NCBI GenBank assembly: GCA_030592605.1
Contig: JAUVIT010000003.1
Span: 1-15,381, forward strand
DNA length: 15,381 nucleotides
From: Bacteroidota bacterium
Lineage (GTDB): Bacteria; Bacteroidota; Bacteroidia; Bacteroidales; GCA-2748055
Reading direction: 5' to 3'
Shown: piece by piece, positions 1 to 7,688 of the stretch
Numbering within the stretch: position 1 is the stretch's first letter
How the letters are laid out: each line of letters starts with the position of its first letter
Made by a program: the position numbers and the translations under genes
The notes under the pieces: model-generated
What the model was told of the DNA's origin: nothing
The model's database searches: none
Seen by the model: only the letters and a program-made list of their open reading frames with translations

Positions 1-14
1 ATCGCTAATCCCAT

Positions 15-2273
15 ATGAGGAAGTCAACAGTATTTCATACCCTGGCGGGCATCTTTCTAATGATGCTGGCACCTTCTATGCTCGCTTCCGGGAGCGACCT
101 CCCTGGATTGGTACCAGTTGATCACACATATTCCGTTGGAACAACAAGCGATCCCATTCAGATCGATGGTGTACTATCCGAGGATATCTGGAACAGAGTC
201 CCTGTAGCCTCGGGATTCTGGATGACTTACCCGGTGGATGACCGTGCAGCTGAAGATCGTCTGCAGACCGAGGTAAGGATAACCTCGGATGAAAACTACC
301 TTTATATTTCTGCAGTATGCTATGGCCCTGAGAAATATGTTATTAAAACCCTGAAGCGGGATAAAGAGTTCTGGGAGGGTGATGGTTTTGGGGTGGTCAT
401 TGATCCGGTAAACGAGCAGACAAACGGCTTTGTATTTCATATTAATCCTGCAGGTGTCCAGGCCGAATACCTGGTAACAGGACAAACCGGACGGAGGAGG
501 GCACCTGAACCCGGACAGGGATTAAAAGGTTTTAACCTGGCCTGGGACAATAAATGGATATCGGAGGTGAGTACTCATCCTGACAGGTGGATTGCAGAGA
601 TCGCCATCCCCTTTAAAACCCTGAGGTATGAAGAGGATAAAAGCAGCTGGGGAATCAACTTTTTTCGCAGGGATGCAGCTTCCAACAGTACGCATACCTG
701 GGCCCCTGTCCCCATTGAATTTTTTGAAATAGAGCTGGGTTATACCGGCACACTAAGCTGGGACCAGAACCCAAAAAAAACCACATCCAACTTTGCCATA
801 ATTCCTTATGCGAAGGGTGGTGTGTCCAAGGACTATGAAGCAGGAACAGATCCGGAACCCATCTATCAGGTGGGAGTGGATGCCAAGGTACCCATTACCT
901 CCAGTCTCAATCTCGATCTGACCATCAATCCCGATTTCTCGCAGGTAGAGGTGGACGAGCAGGTGATCAACCTCACCTTGTTTGATGTCCAGCTGCCAGA
1001 AAAAAGACTCTTTTTCCTGGAGAACAGTGATGTTTTTGATGATTTCGGGATTCCGCCCATGCGTCCCTTTTTCTCAAGGAAAATAGGTCTTGACGAAGAT
1101 AGCAATCCCATACCCATCCTCTACGGAGCCAGGCTAAGTGGGAATGCTACTGAGAATCTTCGTATTGGGGTGATGAACCTGCAAACCAGGGAGTCAGAGG
1201 GTTTCCTTCCCCAGAATTACACCCTTGCCTCCTTTCAGCAACAGGTTCTGGAAAGATCTGTGATCAAGGGCTACTTCCAGAACAGGGATGCCCTCCAGAG
1301 TGAAAATCCTGATTACAACCGGAATGCCGGACTGGAGTTCCAGTACAGGTCAGCCGACGGCCGCTTCCAGAGCTTTGCAGGATACGCCAGATCATTCACG
1401 TCTGGGCTGGAGGATAAATCATACTCTTACTTAACCGGAATTGGATACGACAACCGGAATATCAGTGTCTATTCCAACTTTTCGGGCATGGGAAAAAACT
1501 ACCGGGCCGATATGGGGTTTATCAGGGGACAGGAGTACTACGATGCCGAGCGGGATACTTCCATTTTCATCGGCATGAACCATTGGTTTACGCGGGCAGC
1601 CTATACCATCTATCCTGAAAACAATAATCGGATTATCTCCCATGAGTTCAACGGGCGCTATATATACGATATCGATACCTCTTTCTCCATGCTGAATAGT
1701 GAAATCGAAGGTGGTTATACTCTGGAATTTGCGTCCACAGCCCAGCTAAAGGTCTCCTACAATCACACCCTGGTGAACCTGCTCTACCCATTCACTTTTA
1801 TCGGCGAAGAACCATTGCCGGCAGGGAACTACCGTTATAACCAGGCTGAAATAGGGATCCAGTCAGACCAGCGCAGGCTTTTCAGTCTAACGGGAGGCTT
1901 TGCCTATGGCACCTTCTACAATGGGACCAGGATGCAATACACCTTTGGAATAAAATACAGAGCCCAACCCTGGGGTAATTTCTCGATCAACTTTGAACAG
2001 AATGACCTGGAGTTTCCTGAACCATACGGATCGGACAATCTTTTCCTGATCAATCCTCGTATCGAGATAAACTTTTCCAGAAAACTTTTCTGGACCACCT
2101 TTCTGCAGTACAATACCCAGGAGGATAATTTCAATATTAACAGCCGGATCCAATGGCGCTTTAAGCCCATGTCGGATCTCTACATCGTCTATACCGATAA
2201 CTATGCGGTAGAATTCTGGGGACCCAAACACAGGGCCCTGGTCGTCAAATTGAATTACTGGTTTAACTTTTAA
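15..2273 (+). CDS. DUF5916 outer-membrane protein with N-terminal CBM9-like domain
   Basis: 752 residues. An N-terminal signal peptide (hydrophobic about 8-24, likely cut near ALASG) indicates export. Residues about 44-225 resemble a family 9 carbohydrate-binding-like domain: 'IQIDGVLSEDIWN' at 48-60, 'YLYISAVCY' near 95-103 and 'EGDGFGVVIDP' near 121-131. The middle has the DUF5916 hallmark near 297-345, reading NPDFSQVEVDEQVINLT and then EKRLFFLEN. The remainder alternates aromatic and polar residues as in a beta-barrel, and the protein ends in LNYWFNF, the terminal phenylalanine typical of outer-membrane barrels. The family is usually annotated as hydrolase or carbohydrate-binding, but no enzymatic activity is evident here. 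It lies 8 bases before the Tat oxidoreductase, so the two are probably co-transcribed, which suggests a role in glycan binding or passage at the outer membrane. The promoter would lie outside the window. Family call is firm; function is inferred. Confidence 0.85.
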   Translation: MRKSTVFHTLAGIFLMMLAPSMLASGSDLPGLVPVDHTYSVGTTSDPIQIDGVLSEDIWNRVPVASGFWMTYPVDDRAAEDRLQTEVRITSDENYLYISAVCYGPEKYVIKTLKRDKEFWEGDGFGVVIDPVNEQTNGFVFHINPAGVQAEYLVTGQTGRRRAPEPGQGLKGFNLAWDNKWISEVSTHPDRWIAEIAIPFKTLRYEEDKSSWGINFFRRDAASNSTHTWAPVPIEFFEIELGYTGTLSWDQNPKKTTSNFAIIPYAKGGVSKDYEAGTDPEPIYQVGVDAKVPITSSLNLDLTINPDFSQVEVDEQVINLTLFDVQLPEKRLFFLENSDVFDDFGIPPMRPFFSRKIGLDEDSNPIPILYGARLSGNATENLRIGVMNLQTRESEGFLPQNYTLASFQQQVLERSVIKGYFQNRDALQSENPDYNRNAGLEFQYRSADGRFQSFAGYARSFTSGLEDKSYSYLTGIGYDNRNISVYSNFSGMGKNYRADMGFIRGQEYYDAERDTSIFIGMNHWFTRAAYTIYPENNNRIISHEFNGRYIYDIDTSFSMLNSEIEGGYTLEFASTAQLKVSYNHTLVNLLYPFTFIGEEPLPAGNYRYNQAEIGIQSDQRRLFSLTGGFAYGTFYNGTRMQYTFGIKYRAQPWGNFSINFEQNDLEFPEPYGSDNLFLINPRIEINFSRKLFWTTFLQYNTQEDNFNINSRIQWRFKPMSDLYIVYTDNYAVEFWGPKHRALVVKLNYWFNF

Positions 2274-2281
2274 TCATAAGT

Positions 2282-3781
2282 ATGATGAAACAAAAAAAGA
2301 ACAACAGCAAATCCGGTAACGGTCTCTCGCGAAGAGCCTTTATTGGAAAAACTGCTGCAGCAACAGCTGCCTTTACCATAGTACCGCGCCATGTGCTCGG
2401 GGGACCGGGATTTACCGCACCCAGCGATATGGTGAATGTGGCAGGAATCGGACTGGGGAACCAGGGTGGAAGCGATATCCAGAACATTGCTACTCCCGAT
2501 GTGCCCATTAAACGCAGCGGTGGACTACCTGGGTTGAAATTTTATCGCTATCCGGGAGTAAGGCCTGAGAGAACCAGGTCAACTGGTGCCAGGAGAAGTG
2601 ACAATCCCAACCAGATGGGAGATGCCGGTGGGGATAAGAGCTTCAAGCATGCCAATATCTATGCTCTCTGTGATGTGGATACAGAATATGCTGGTCATAT
2701 TATTGCCGGCTACCCCAAGGCCAAGGTGTATGATGATTTCCGTAAGATGATTGATAAGGAAAAGGACCTTGACGCCATTGTGATCGGGACCCCCGACCAT
2801 ACGCATGCTGTTATTGCTTCTTATGCCATGAATGCAGGCTTAAATGTCTTTGTGGAGAAGCCCATGGCCAAAACCATCCACGAGGTACGTTTCCTGAGAG
2901 ACCTGGCCAAAAAGACCGGTGTAGTTACCCAGATGGGAAACCAGGGACACAACATTGAAGGTACCATGCAGACCGTGGAGTGGATCCAGTCGGGTGCCAT
3001 CGGTAATGTAAGGGATGTGCATATGTGGTCCAACAGGCCCGTTTGGGCGCAGGGTCCGCTGGAACGTCCAGCAGGTGTGGATGTACCTAAAAATCTTAAT
3101 TATGATGTCTGGCTGGGACCGGCCCCCGAGAAACCTTACAGCCCGGAGACAACCCATTTTGCATGGCGTGGGTTATGGGATTATGGAACCGGTGCCATGG
3201 GAGATATGGGAGCCCATACCTTTGATGCACCCATCTGGGCCCTCGGACTAGGAATGCCCACTAAAATCCAGGCGACTACTTCTCCTTATAATACGGAATA
3301 CCTGCCCCAGGCAGAGAATGTTATGTATGAATTTCCTGCCAGAGGAGATAAGCCTCCCGTGAAAGTCACCTGGTCAGACGGTGGCATCAAACCTTTCCGT
3401 CCGGCTGAACTGGAAGCAGATCGACAGCTCAGGGAAGCCCTTTACATAGGTGATAAAGGTATGTTGCAGCACGGCACACACGGAGCCATGCCAGAACTGA
3501 TTCCTGAGGACCCAGGCTTCAAGGCCCCGGAACCGTGGTTGAATCGTCCCAGTAGTGTATACGTGGACTTTATCGAAGCCATCAAGGAGGGACGTAAGGC
3601 CGCCAACGATTTCGAGATCTCCTCTGTGCTGACAGAGATCATGTTGCTGACCAATATTGCAGTAGCCTCACAGCAGGTCAATCGCACTCTGGAATATGAC
3701 GCAGAGAACATGAGGATCACCAATCTCGAAGGAGCCAATGAATACTTCCACTACGAGTACCGTGATGGATGGAAATTGTAA
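2282..3781 (+). CDS. Tat-exported Gfo/Idh/MocA family oxidoreductase
   Basis: 499 residues. The N-terminus carries a twin-arginine signal, SRRAFIG at 16-22, followed by an Ala-rich hydrophobic stretch, so the protein is probably folded with its nucleotide and then exported to the periplasm. The Rossmann part shows GIGLGNQGG (55-63), ALCDVD (128-133), GTPDHTH (169-175) and the family's EKP (192-194). The C-terminal half contains GDMGAHTFD (307-315), whose Asp and His are the usual catalytic region. The family oxidises or reduces hydroxyls of sugars with NAD(P), and Tat-exported members generally keep a tightly bound cofactor. About 50 residues (roughly 70-122) separate the glycine-rich loop from the second strand, an insertion not usual in cytosolic relatives. 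The gene is 8 bases after the DUF5916 gene and 21 bases before a secreted TIM-barrel gene. This pairing resembles Bacteroides 3-keto-glycoside modules, but the substrate cannot be read from the sequence. Confidence 0.9.
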   Translation: MMKQKKNNSKSGNGLSRRAFIGKTAAATAAFTIVPRHVLGGPGFTAPSDMVNVAGIGLGNQGGSDIQNIATPDVPIKRSGGLPGLKFYRYPGVRPERTRSTGARRSDNPNQMGDAGGDKSFKHANIYALCDVDTEYAGHIIAGYPKAKVYDDFRKMIDKEKDLDAIVIGTPDHTHAVIASYAMNAGLNVFVEKPMAKTIHEVRFLRDLAKKTGVVTQMGNQGHNIEGTMQTVEWIQSGAIGNVRDVHMWSNRPVWAQGPLERPAGVDVPKNLNYDVWLGPAPEKPYSPETTHFAWRGLWDYGTGAMGDMGAHTFDAPIWALGLGMPTKIQATTSPYNTEYLPQAENVMYEFPARGDKPPVKVTWSDGGIKPFRPAELEADRQLREALYIGDKGMLQHGTHGAMPELIPEDPGFKAPEPWLNRPSSVYVDFIEAIKEGRKAANDFEISSVLTEIMLLTNIAVASQQVNRTLEYDAENMRITNLEGANEYFHYEYRDGWKL

Positions 3782-3802
3782 TCACAGACTAAAAAATAAA
3801 AA

Positions 3803-4777
3803 ATGATGAAATTTAAGAAAATCAAATCAAGGTTTTTTGTACTGGCAGCAGCTGGGCTCATGTTAATGACCTCATTGCCTGCACAAGGACAGGAGCCCAT
3901 TAACTCCAACTATGGTGGAGTACAGATCGGCGCCATTACCTATAGTTTCAGGAGCATACGTGAAGTAGATGCAGTCCTACAGGCCTGTGTGGATGCAGGC
4001 CTCAGCTCGGTGGAGCTGATGGGAACCGGTGTTGAAGCCTACCTGGGAGCTCCTGAGAGTACAGTTTCAAGGAGAAGAATGAGAGCCAGCGATCTGACAG
4101 ATGAAGAGAAAGGTGCCATAGAAAAATACCAGAAGGATATCAAGGTATGGCGCTATTCGGATGAGACCATGGATAAGTATGTGGCGTTCAAGCAAAAATT
4201 CAATGATGCCGGAGTGAATATCCATATTTACAAGTGGACCGCCGGAATGAGTGATGAGGACCTGGATTATTCCTTCAAGGTGGCCAAAACACTGGGCGCC
4301 ATCGGGATCACCACAGAGATTGGGGAAGAAAACTGCACCAAAGTGGGTGCCGCCGCTGAACGGGCCGGAATGTTGGCCCTCTTCCATAACCATTACCAGT
4401 ATGCCGATGAGGATTTTGATGTGGATAAGCTCCTTGCTCTTTCACCAGCCAACAGGTTGAACTTTGATATCGGGCACTACCTAGGATCGACTGGTAAAGA
4501 TCCGGTAGCATTTATTGAAAAATACCACGACCAGATTGCAAGTATTCACATTAAGGATAAGACAGCCAAAGCTCCAGAAGGCAGTGAGGTTAAGGGAAAT
4601 GTTAACATGCCTTTTGGCCAGGGGGATACTCCTGTCAATGAGGTCCTGCAACTGATCCAGAAGAATAACTGGCCCATCTATTGTGACATTGAACTGGAAT
4701 ATAAAATTCCGGAAGGTTCCGATGCCGTAAAAGAGACAGCTATCTGCAGGGAGTATTGCAAGTTAGCCCTCGAATAA
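3803..4777 (+). CDS. Secreted sugar phosphate isomerase/epimerase-like TIM-barrel protein
   Basis: 324 residues. A Lys-rich start and hydrophobic core (about 11-27) ending in PAQGQ form a Sec signal peptide, so the product is periplasmic and unlikely to act on a phosphorylated sugar. The mature part is a xylose-isomerase-like (AP endonuclease 2 superfamily) TIM barrel. Likely divalent-metal ligands are visible in the expected order: E172 (ITTEIGE), H195/H197 (FHNHY), D222 and H225 (FDIGHY), H249 (SIHIKD) and E297 (CDIELEY). Secreted members encoded beside Gfo/Idh/MocA oxidoreductases in Bacteroidota have been linked to beta-elimination or isomerisation of 3-keto-glycosides, so lyase activity is as plausible as isomerase activity. 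The gene ends 12 bases before a strong hairpin terminator and is probably the last gene of a three-gene operon. Confidence 0.85.
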   Translation: MMKFKKIKSRFFVLAAAGLMLMTSLPAQGQEPINSNYGGVQIGAITYSFRSIREVDAVLQACVDAGLSSVELMGTGVEAYLGAPESTVSRRRMRASDLTDEEKGAIEKYQKDIKVWRYSDETMDKYVAFKQKFNDAGVNIHIYKWTAGMSDEDLDYSFKVAKTLGAIGITTEIGEENCTKVGAAAERAGMLALFHNHYQYADEDFDVDKLLALSPANRLNFDIGHYLGSTGKDPVAFIEKYHDQIASIHIKDKTAKAPEGSEVKGNVNMPFGQGDTPVNEVLQLIQKNNWPIYCDIELEYKIPEGSDAVKETAICREYCKLALE

Positions 4778-4789
4778 GCATAATTCATT

Positions 4790-4817
4790 TACAAAAGCTC
4801 CTCCGGGAGCTTTTGTA
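4790..4817 (+). terminator. Rho-independent terminator after the TIM-barrel gene
   Basis: A perfect 12-bp inverted repeat (arm TACAAAAGCTCC, loop TCCG) is followed by TTTTC. It starts 12 bases after the stop of the TIM-barrel gene. The A-rich left arm and T-rich right arm may allow function in both directions, but the gene on the far side points the same way. It separates the Tat-oxidoreductase/TIM-barrel operon from the cytosolic oxidoreductase, and it argues against the upstream in-frame start of that gene at 4756, which would place the hairpin inside the coding sequence. Confidence 0.8.
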
Positions 4818-4824
4818 TTTTCAT

Positions 4825-4832
4825 TACCTTAG
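4825..4832 (+). promoter_or_regulatory. Possible Bacteroidota -7 element before the cytosolic oxidoreductase
   Basis: TACCTTAG matches the TAnnTTTG element except for one base. Only 19 bases separate the terminator hairpin from the ATG at 4837, so any dedicated promoter must lie here, and the transcript would be nearly leaderless. No TTTG lies about 20 bases upstream, where it would overlap the hairpin. The alternative is read-through of the terminator. Confidence 0.25.
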
Positions 4833-4836
4833 TTAC

Positions 4837-5835
4837 ATGACAGAAAAAACAATCCGCTGGGGCATGATCGGTACAGGTAATGTTACTGAACTCAAGAGCG
4901 CCCCATCTTTTAATAAGATCGAGAACTCCCGCCTGGTTGCTGTTGGGAACCGGACTCCGGAGAAGGCAGAAGATTACGCTGCAAGGCATGGCTTCCCAAC
5001 TGTTCACAAAGATCCCAATGATGTAATCCACAACCCTGAGGTGGACATCGTTTATATCGCCACGCCTCCCGGTGCTCATCTGGCATACGCCCTGGAAACC
5101 ATCAAAGCAGGAAAGCCCCTCTACATTGAAAAACCCATGGCCCGCACCTGGGAAGAGTGTATGATCATCAATGAAGCTGCAGTAAAAAAAGGGGTGCCGA
5201 TCTTTGTGGCCTATTACCGCAGATCACTTGACTACTTTAATAAGGTAAAGTCCATAATCGATGGGGGCAGTCTTGGGAAAATCCTTTATATCAATATGCA
5301 ACAATACTACGCTGCCCGACCGGAAGATTACGATCCCCGGAATCTGCCATGGCGAGTGATCCCGGAAGATGCCGGTGGTGGCTATTTCCACGATCTGGGT
5401 TGCCATGCCCTGGACATTCTCTTTCACATATTTGGAGATCCCCTGGAGGTATCTGGAAAAGCAGGCAATATAGGTGGATTGTATGCTGCAGAAGATACCC
5501 TTTCTGCCACCCTGGTGCTGCCTGAGAACATAATGGTAACCGGCAGCTGGAATTTTGTAACGCCCGAGCCCTTCTTGAAGGATCAGGTGGAGGTTGTCGG
5601 GGAAAAGGGAAAGTTGAAATTCTCCATCTTCAGCTTTAAACCCATGACCCTTAGCTTTGGTCTTCACCAGAAGACCATGGCCACCTTACAACCGGAACAT
5701 ATACAGATGCCCCATATCCAATCGATCGTTTCCCAATTGAACGGATCGGGCACTTGTCCTGCCTCCGGAACGTCCTCAGCTGTAGTCAGCCGGGTCATGG
5801 ACATTATTACAGGTAGAATTAAGTCTGATATTTAA
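4837..5835 (+). CDS. Cytosolic Gfo/Idh/MocA family oxidoreductase
   Basis: 332 residues from the ATG at 4837. An in-frame start at 4756 would add 27 residues that overlap the previous gene and read through the terminator hairpin, and the first strand (TIRWGMIGTGNV) begins right after 4837. There is no signal peptide, so the product is cytosolic, unlike its exported paralogue upstream. The nucleotide-binding loop is GTGNV (12-16). IATPPGAH (74-81), EKPMA (98-102), YYRR (126-129) and GGGYFHDLGCHALD (180-193, with D186 and H190) give the family's catalytic pattern. The length is typical of sugar or inositol dehydrogenases. Expected chemistry is NAD(P)-dependent oxidation or reduction of a sugar or cyclitol; the substrate is unknown. 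The GH32 gene follows after 10 bases, so the two are likely co-transcribed. Confidence 0.88.
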   Translation: MTEKTIRWGMIGTGNVTELKSAPSFNKIENSRLVAVGNRTPEKAEDYAARHGFPTVHKDPNDVIHNPEVDIVYIATPPGAHLAYALETIKAGKPLYIEKPMARTWEECMIINEAAVKKGVPIFVAYYRRSLDYFNKVKSIIDGGSLGKILYINMQQYYAARPEDYDPRNLPWRVIPEDAGGGYFHDLGCHALDILFHIFGDPLEVSGKAGNIGGLYAAEDTLSATLVLPENIMVTGSWNFVTPEPFLKDQVEVVGEKGKLKFSIFSFKPMTLSFGLHQKTMATLQPEHIQMPHIQSIVSQLNGSGTCPASGTSSAVVSRVMDIITGRIKSDI

Positions 5836-5845
5836 TATTTCTTAT

Positions 5846-7432
5846 ATGAGAACAGGCTGTATAATTTTCAGCACCCTGATTGCACTGTTCATTTCATTCA
5901 CATCATGCTCCACCAATGAGTCTGGTGAGCCCGAAAATCAAAAGACCTACTACACAGAACAATACCGTCCGCAGTTTCACTTTTCTCCGGATTCCATGTG
6001 GATGAACGATCCCAACGGGATGGTCTATTATGAAGGCGAATATCACCTCTTCTACCAATATCATCCCTACACCAATGTTTGGGGACCTATGCATTGGGGA
6101 CATGCTATTACCACCGACCTTGTCCATTGGGAACATCTGCCCATTGCACTCTACCCCGACAGTCTGGGAACTATCTTTTCTGGCAGTGCGGTGATCGATT
6201 GGAACAACAGCTCGGGCCTGGGGAGTAGTGAGAATCCCCCAATGGTGGCCATCTTTACCCACCACAATCAAAAACTCGCAGAGGAAGGAAGCTTGCAGTT
6301 CCAATACCAGAGCATTGCCTACAGCCTGGATAAAGGAAGAAGCTGGACCAAATACCCGGGGAATCCTGTATTGAAAAACTCTGGAATAAGGGACTTCAGG
6401 GACCCCAAGGTAAGCTGGTATGAAGCGGGACAAAAATGGATTATGGTATTTGCTGCCCAGGACCGGATCATGTTCTACTCCTCACCCAACCTGATTCAGT
6501 GGGACAAAGAGAGTGAATTCATTGCAGAGAAAACCTCGGATGAAGGTGTCTGGGAGTGTCCTGATTTCTTTCCACTCACCTCTGGAGAGGAGACTAAGTG
6601 GGTGTTACTAGTAAGCATCGGAGGTGGTGGACCCAATGGAGGATCAGGAACCAAATACTATATAGGAGATTTTGACGGGGAAAAGTTTATCAGCGATGTT
6701 CCATCTGGCGGGGCCCGATGGATCGATTTGGGAAAGGACAACTATGCCGGGGTAAGCTGGTCCGATATTCCTTCAGAAGATGGCCGAAGGATCTTTTTAG
6801 GATGGATGAGTAACTGGCAGTACGCGAATAAAGTTCCTTCCCAAAGGTGGAGAAGTGCCATGACGCTTCCCAGGGAGCTTAAACTGGGAAAGAGTGAGAA
6901 GGGCTATTTCCTTAACTCAGTACCGGTGGTTGAAACCGAGCTGCTGAGAGGAGATCAGATCAAGCTGGAACCTGGTCCGGTCAAGGACAGACAAAATGTA
7001 GGGCCCTTTTTTGAGGATGCCTACCCCATATATGAAATCGATCTGCTTTTTGAATTTGACCCAGATCTGCACGAGGAGGGAGTTGAATTTGGAATTGTAC
7101 TGGAGAGCAAGCAGCATGAACAACTTAGTGCAGTATTTTCTACACGGACCCAGCAGGTATCTATCGCCCGGAATCAATCGGGCAAGGCTGATTTTTCTGT
7201 GAATTTCCCAGGTGTTCATGTTGGTCCATACCAAGTAACAGGCACAGGAGAGATCAGATTCCATGCCTTCATTGACCTGTCTTCAATCGAGCTTTTTATG
7301 GACGATGGAGCCTTGGTATTGACCGAATTATGCTTTCCGGAATCCGGATTCGAGCAGATACACCTGTATGCAAACAAGGAATCTGTCAAACTTAAAACCG
7401 GAACTATTTACAGTCTAAAGAGCATCTGGTAG
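5846..7432 (+). CDS. Glycoside hydrolase family 32 lipoprotein (fructan/sucrose beta-fructosidase)
   Basis: 528 residues. The N-terminus is a lipoprotein signal peptide with SFTSC and acylated cysteine C21, so the enzyme is anchored in the outer or inner membrane facing the periplasm or surface. The five-bladed propeller domain (about 44-345) carries all three GH32 acid motifs: WMNDPNG (52-58, nucleophile D55), FRDP (184-187, transition-state stabiliser D186) and ECPDFF (238-243, acid/base E238). Further family signatures are HLFYQYHP (67-74) and GWMSNWQYAN followed by WRSAMTLPREL near 325-350. Residues about 370-528 form the usual C-terminal beta-sandwich. The enzyme releases fructose from beta-fructosides; levan, inulin and sucrose specificity cannot be separated by eye, although the motifs look like exo-levanase/exo-inulinase. 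No SusC/SusD pair or fructokinase gene is in the window, so this is not a complete fructan locus as seen here. Confidence 0.93.
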   Translation: MRTGCIIFSTLIALFISFTSCSTNESGEPENQKTYYTEQYRPQFHFSPDSMWMNDPNGMVYYEGEYHLFYQYHPYTNVWGPMHWGHAITTDLVHWEHLPIALYPDSLGTIFSGSAVIDWNNSSGLGSSENPPMVAIFTHHNQKLAEEGSLQFQYQSIAYSLDKGRSWTKYPGNPVLKNSGIRDFRDPKVSWYEAGQKWIMVFAAQDRIMFYSSPNLIQWDKESEFIAEKTSDEGVWECPDFFPLTSGEETKWVLLVSIGGGGPNGGSGTKYYIGDFDGEKFISDVPSGGARWIDLGKDNYAGVSWSDIPSEDGRRIFLGWMSNWQYANKVPSQRWRSAMTLPRELKLGKSEKGYFLNSVPVVETELLRGDQIKLEPGPVKDRQNVGPFFEDAYPIYEIDLLFEFDPDLHEEGVEFGIVLESKQHEQLSAVFSTRTQQVSIARNQSGKADFSVNFPGVHVGPYQVTGTGEIRFHAFIDLSSIELFMDDGALVLTELCFPESGFEQIHLYANKESVKLKTGTIYSLKSIW

Positions 7433-7515
7433 GGAATCCCTATGAGTTGTTAATAACTCCATGCCAATTGTTAAATTTTCACCTTCGAAAAGCCACCCAA
7501 ACGAGCTTCGCGGAC

Positions 7516-7531
7516 TAGGATAGCTATTCTA
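7516..7531. promoter_or_regulatory. 16-bp near-perfect dyad upstream of the SDR gene, possible activator site
   Basis: TAGGATAGCTATTCTA is self-complementary at every position except one G/T pair. It lies about 75-90 bases upstream of the transcription start predicted from the sigma-54-like element at 7578. That is the usual range for enhancer sites of NtrC-type activators. No second clear copy was found, so the role is inferred from position only. Confidence 0.3.
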
Positions 7532-7577
7532 AAATCCCCAACTTTATGTTGGAAAACTTCAATAGATCAATGGGGTT

Positions 7578-7593
7578 TGGCGTGGTTATTGCA
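7578..7593 (+). promoter_or_regulatory. Putative sigma-54 (-24/-12) promoter of the SDR gene
   Basis: TGGCGTGGTTATTGCA compares with the sigma-54 consensus TGGCACR-N4-TTGCW. The invariant GG and GC are spaced by 10 bases, TGGC and TTGCA are intact, and two of the bases between them differ. Predicted start is near 7604, giving a leader of about 85 bases before the ATG at 7689. The gap 7433-7688 otherwise holds short inverted repeats after the GH32 stop (7430-7442 and 7444-7459) and no RNA gene that I could recognise. Confidence 0.5.
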
Positions 7594-7688
7594 TCTTATA
7601 GTAACAGATCAGGTGTTGTAGCAAAATCTAAATGAAAAATTAACAGGATCGACGCATCCTATTTAGAAATAAGTTGTCTTTTTATTAT

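Noticed and set aside
3015..3251. Long ORFs in other frames across the oxidoreductase, kinase and regulator genes
   Set aside because: They lie wholly within well-supported genes, have no family motifs and are frame shadows.
4756..4836. 27-residue extension of the cytosolic oxidoreductase
   Set aside because: It overlaps the TIM-barrel gene and runs through a perfect terminator hairpin; the Rossmann fold begins just after 4837.
7430..7459. Two short inverted repeats after the GH32 stop (TAGGGAATCCCTA and GAGTTGTTAATAACTC)
   Set aside because: Stems are short with little or no loop, and no T-run follows, so I do not call a terminator.
7538..7552. CCAAC-TTTAT-GTTGG hairpin in the gap before the SDR gene
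   Set aside because: Only 5 bp, followed by A residues on the plus strand and no clean T-run on the minus strand.
7546..7635. 29-codon ORF (ATG at 7546, stop TGA at 7633-7635) in the gap before the SDR gene
   Set aside because: Short, no recognisable protein features, no convincing ribosome site, and it overlaps the sigma-54-like promoter, which explains the sequence better.
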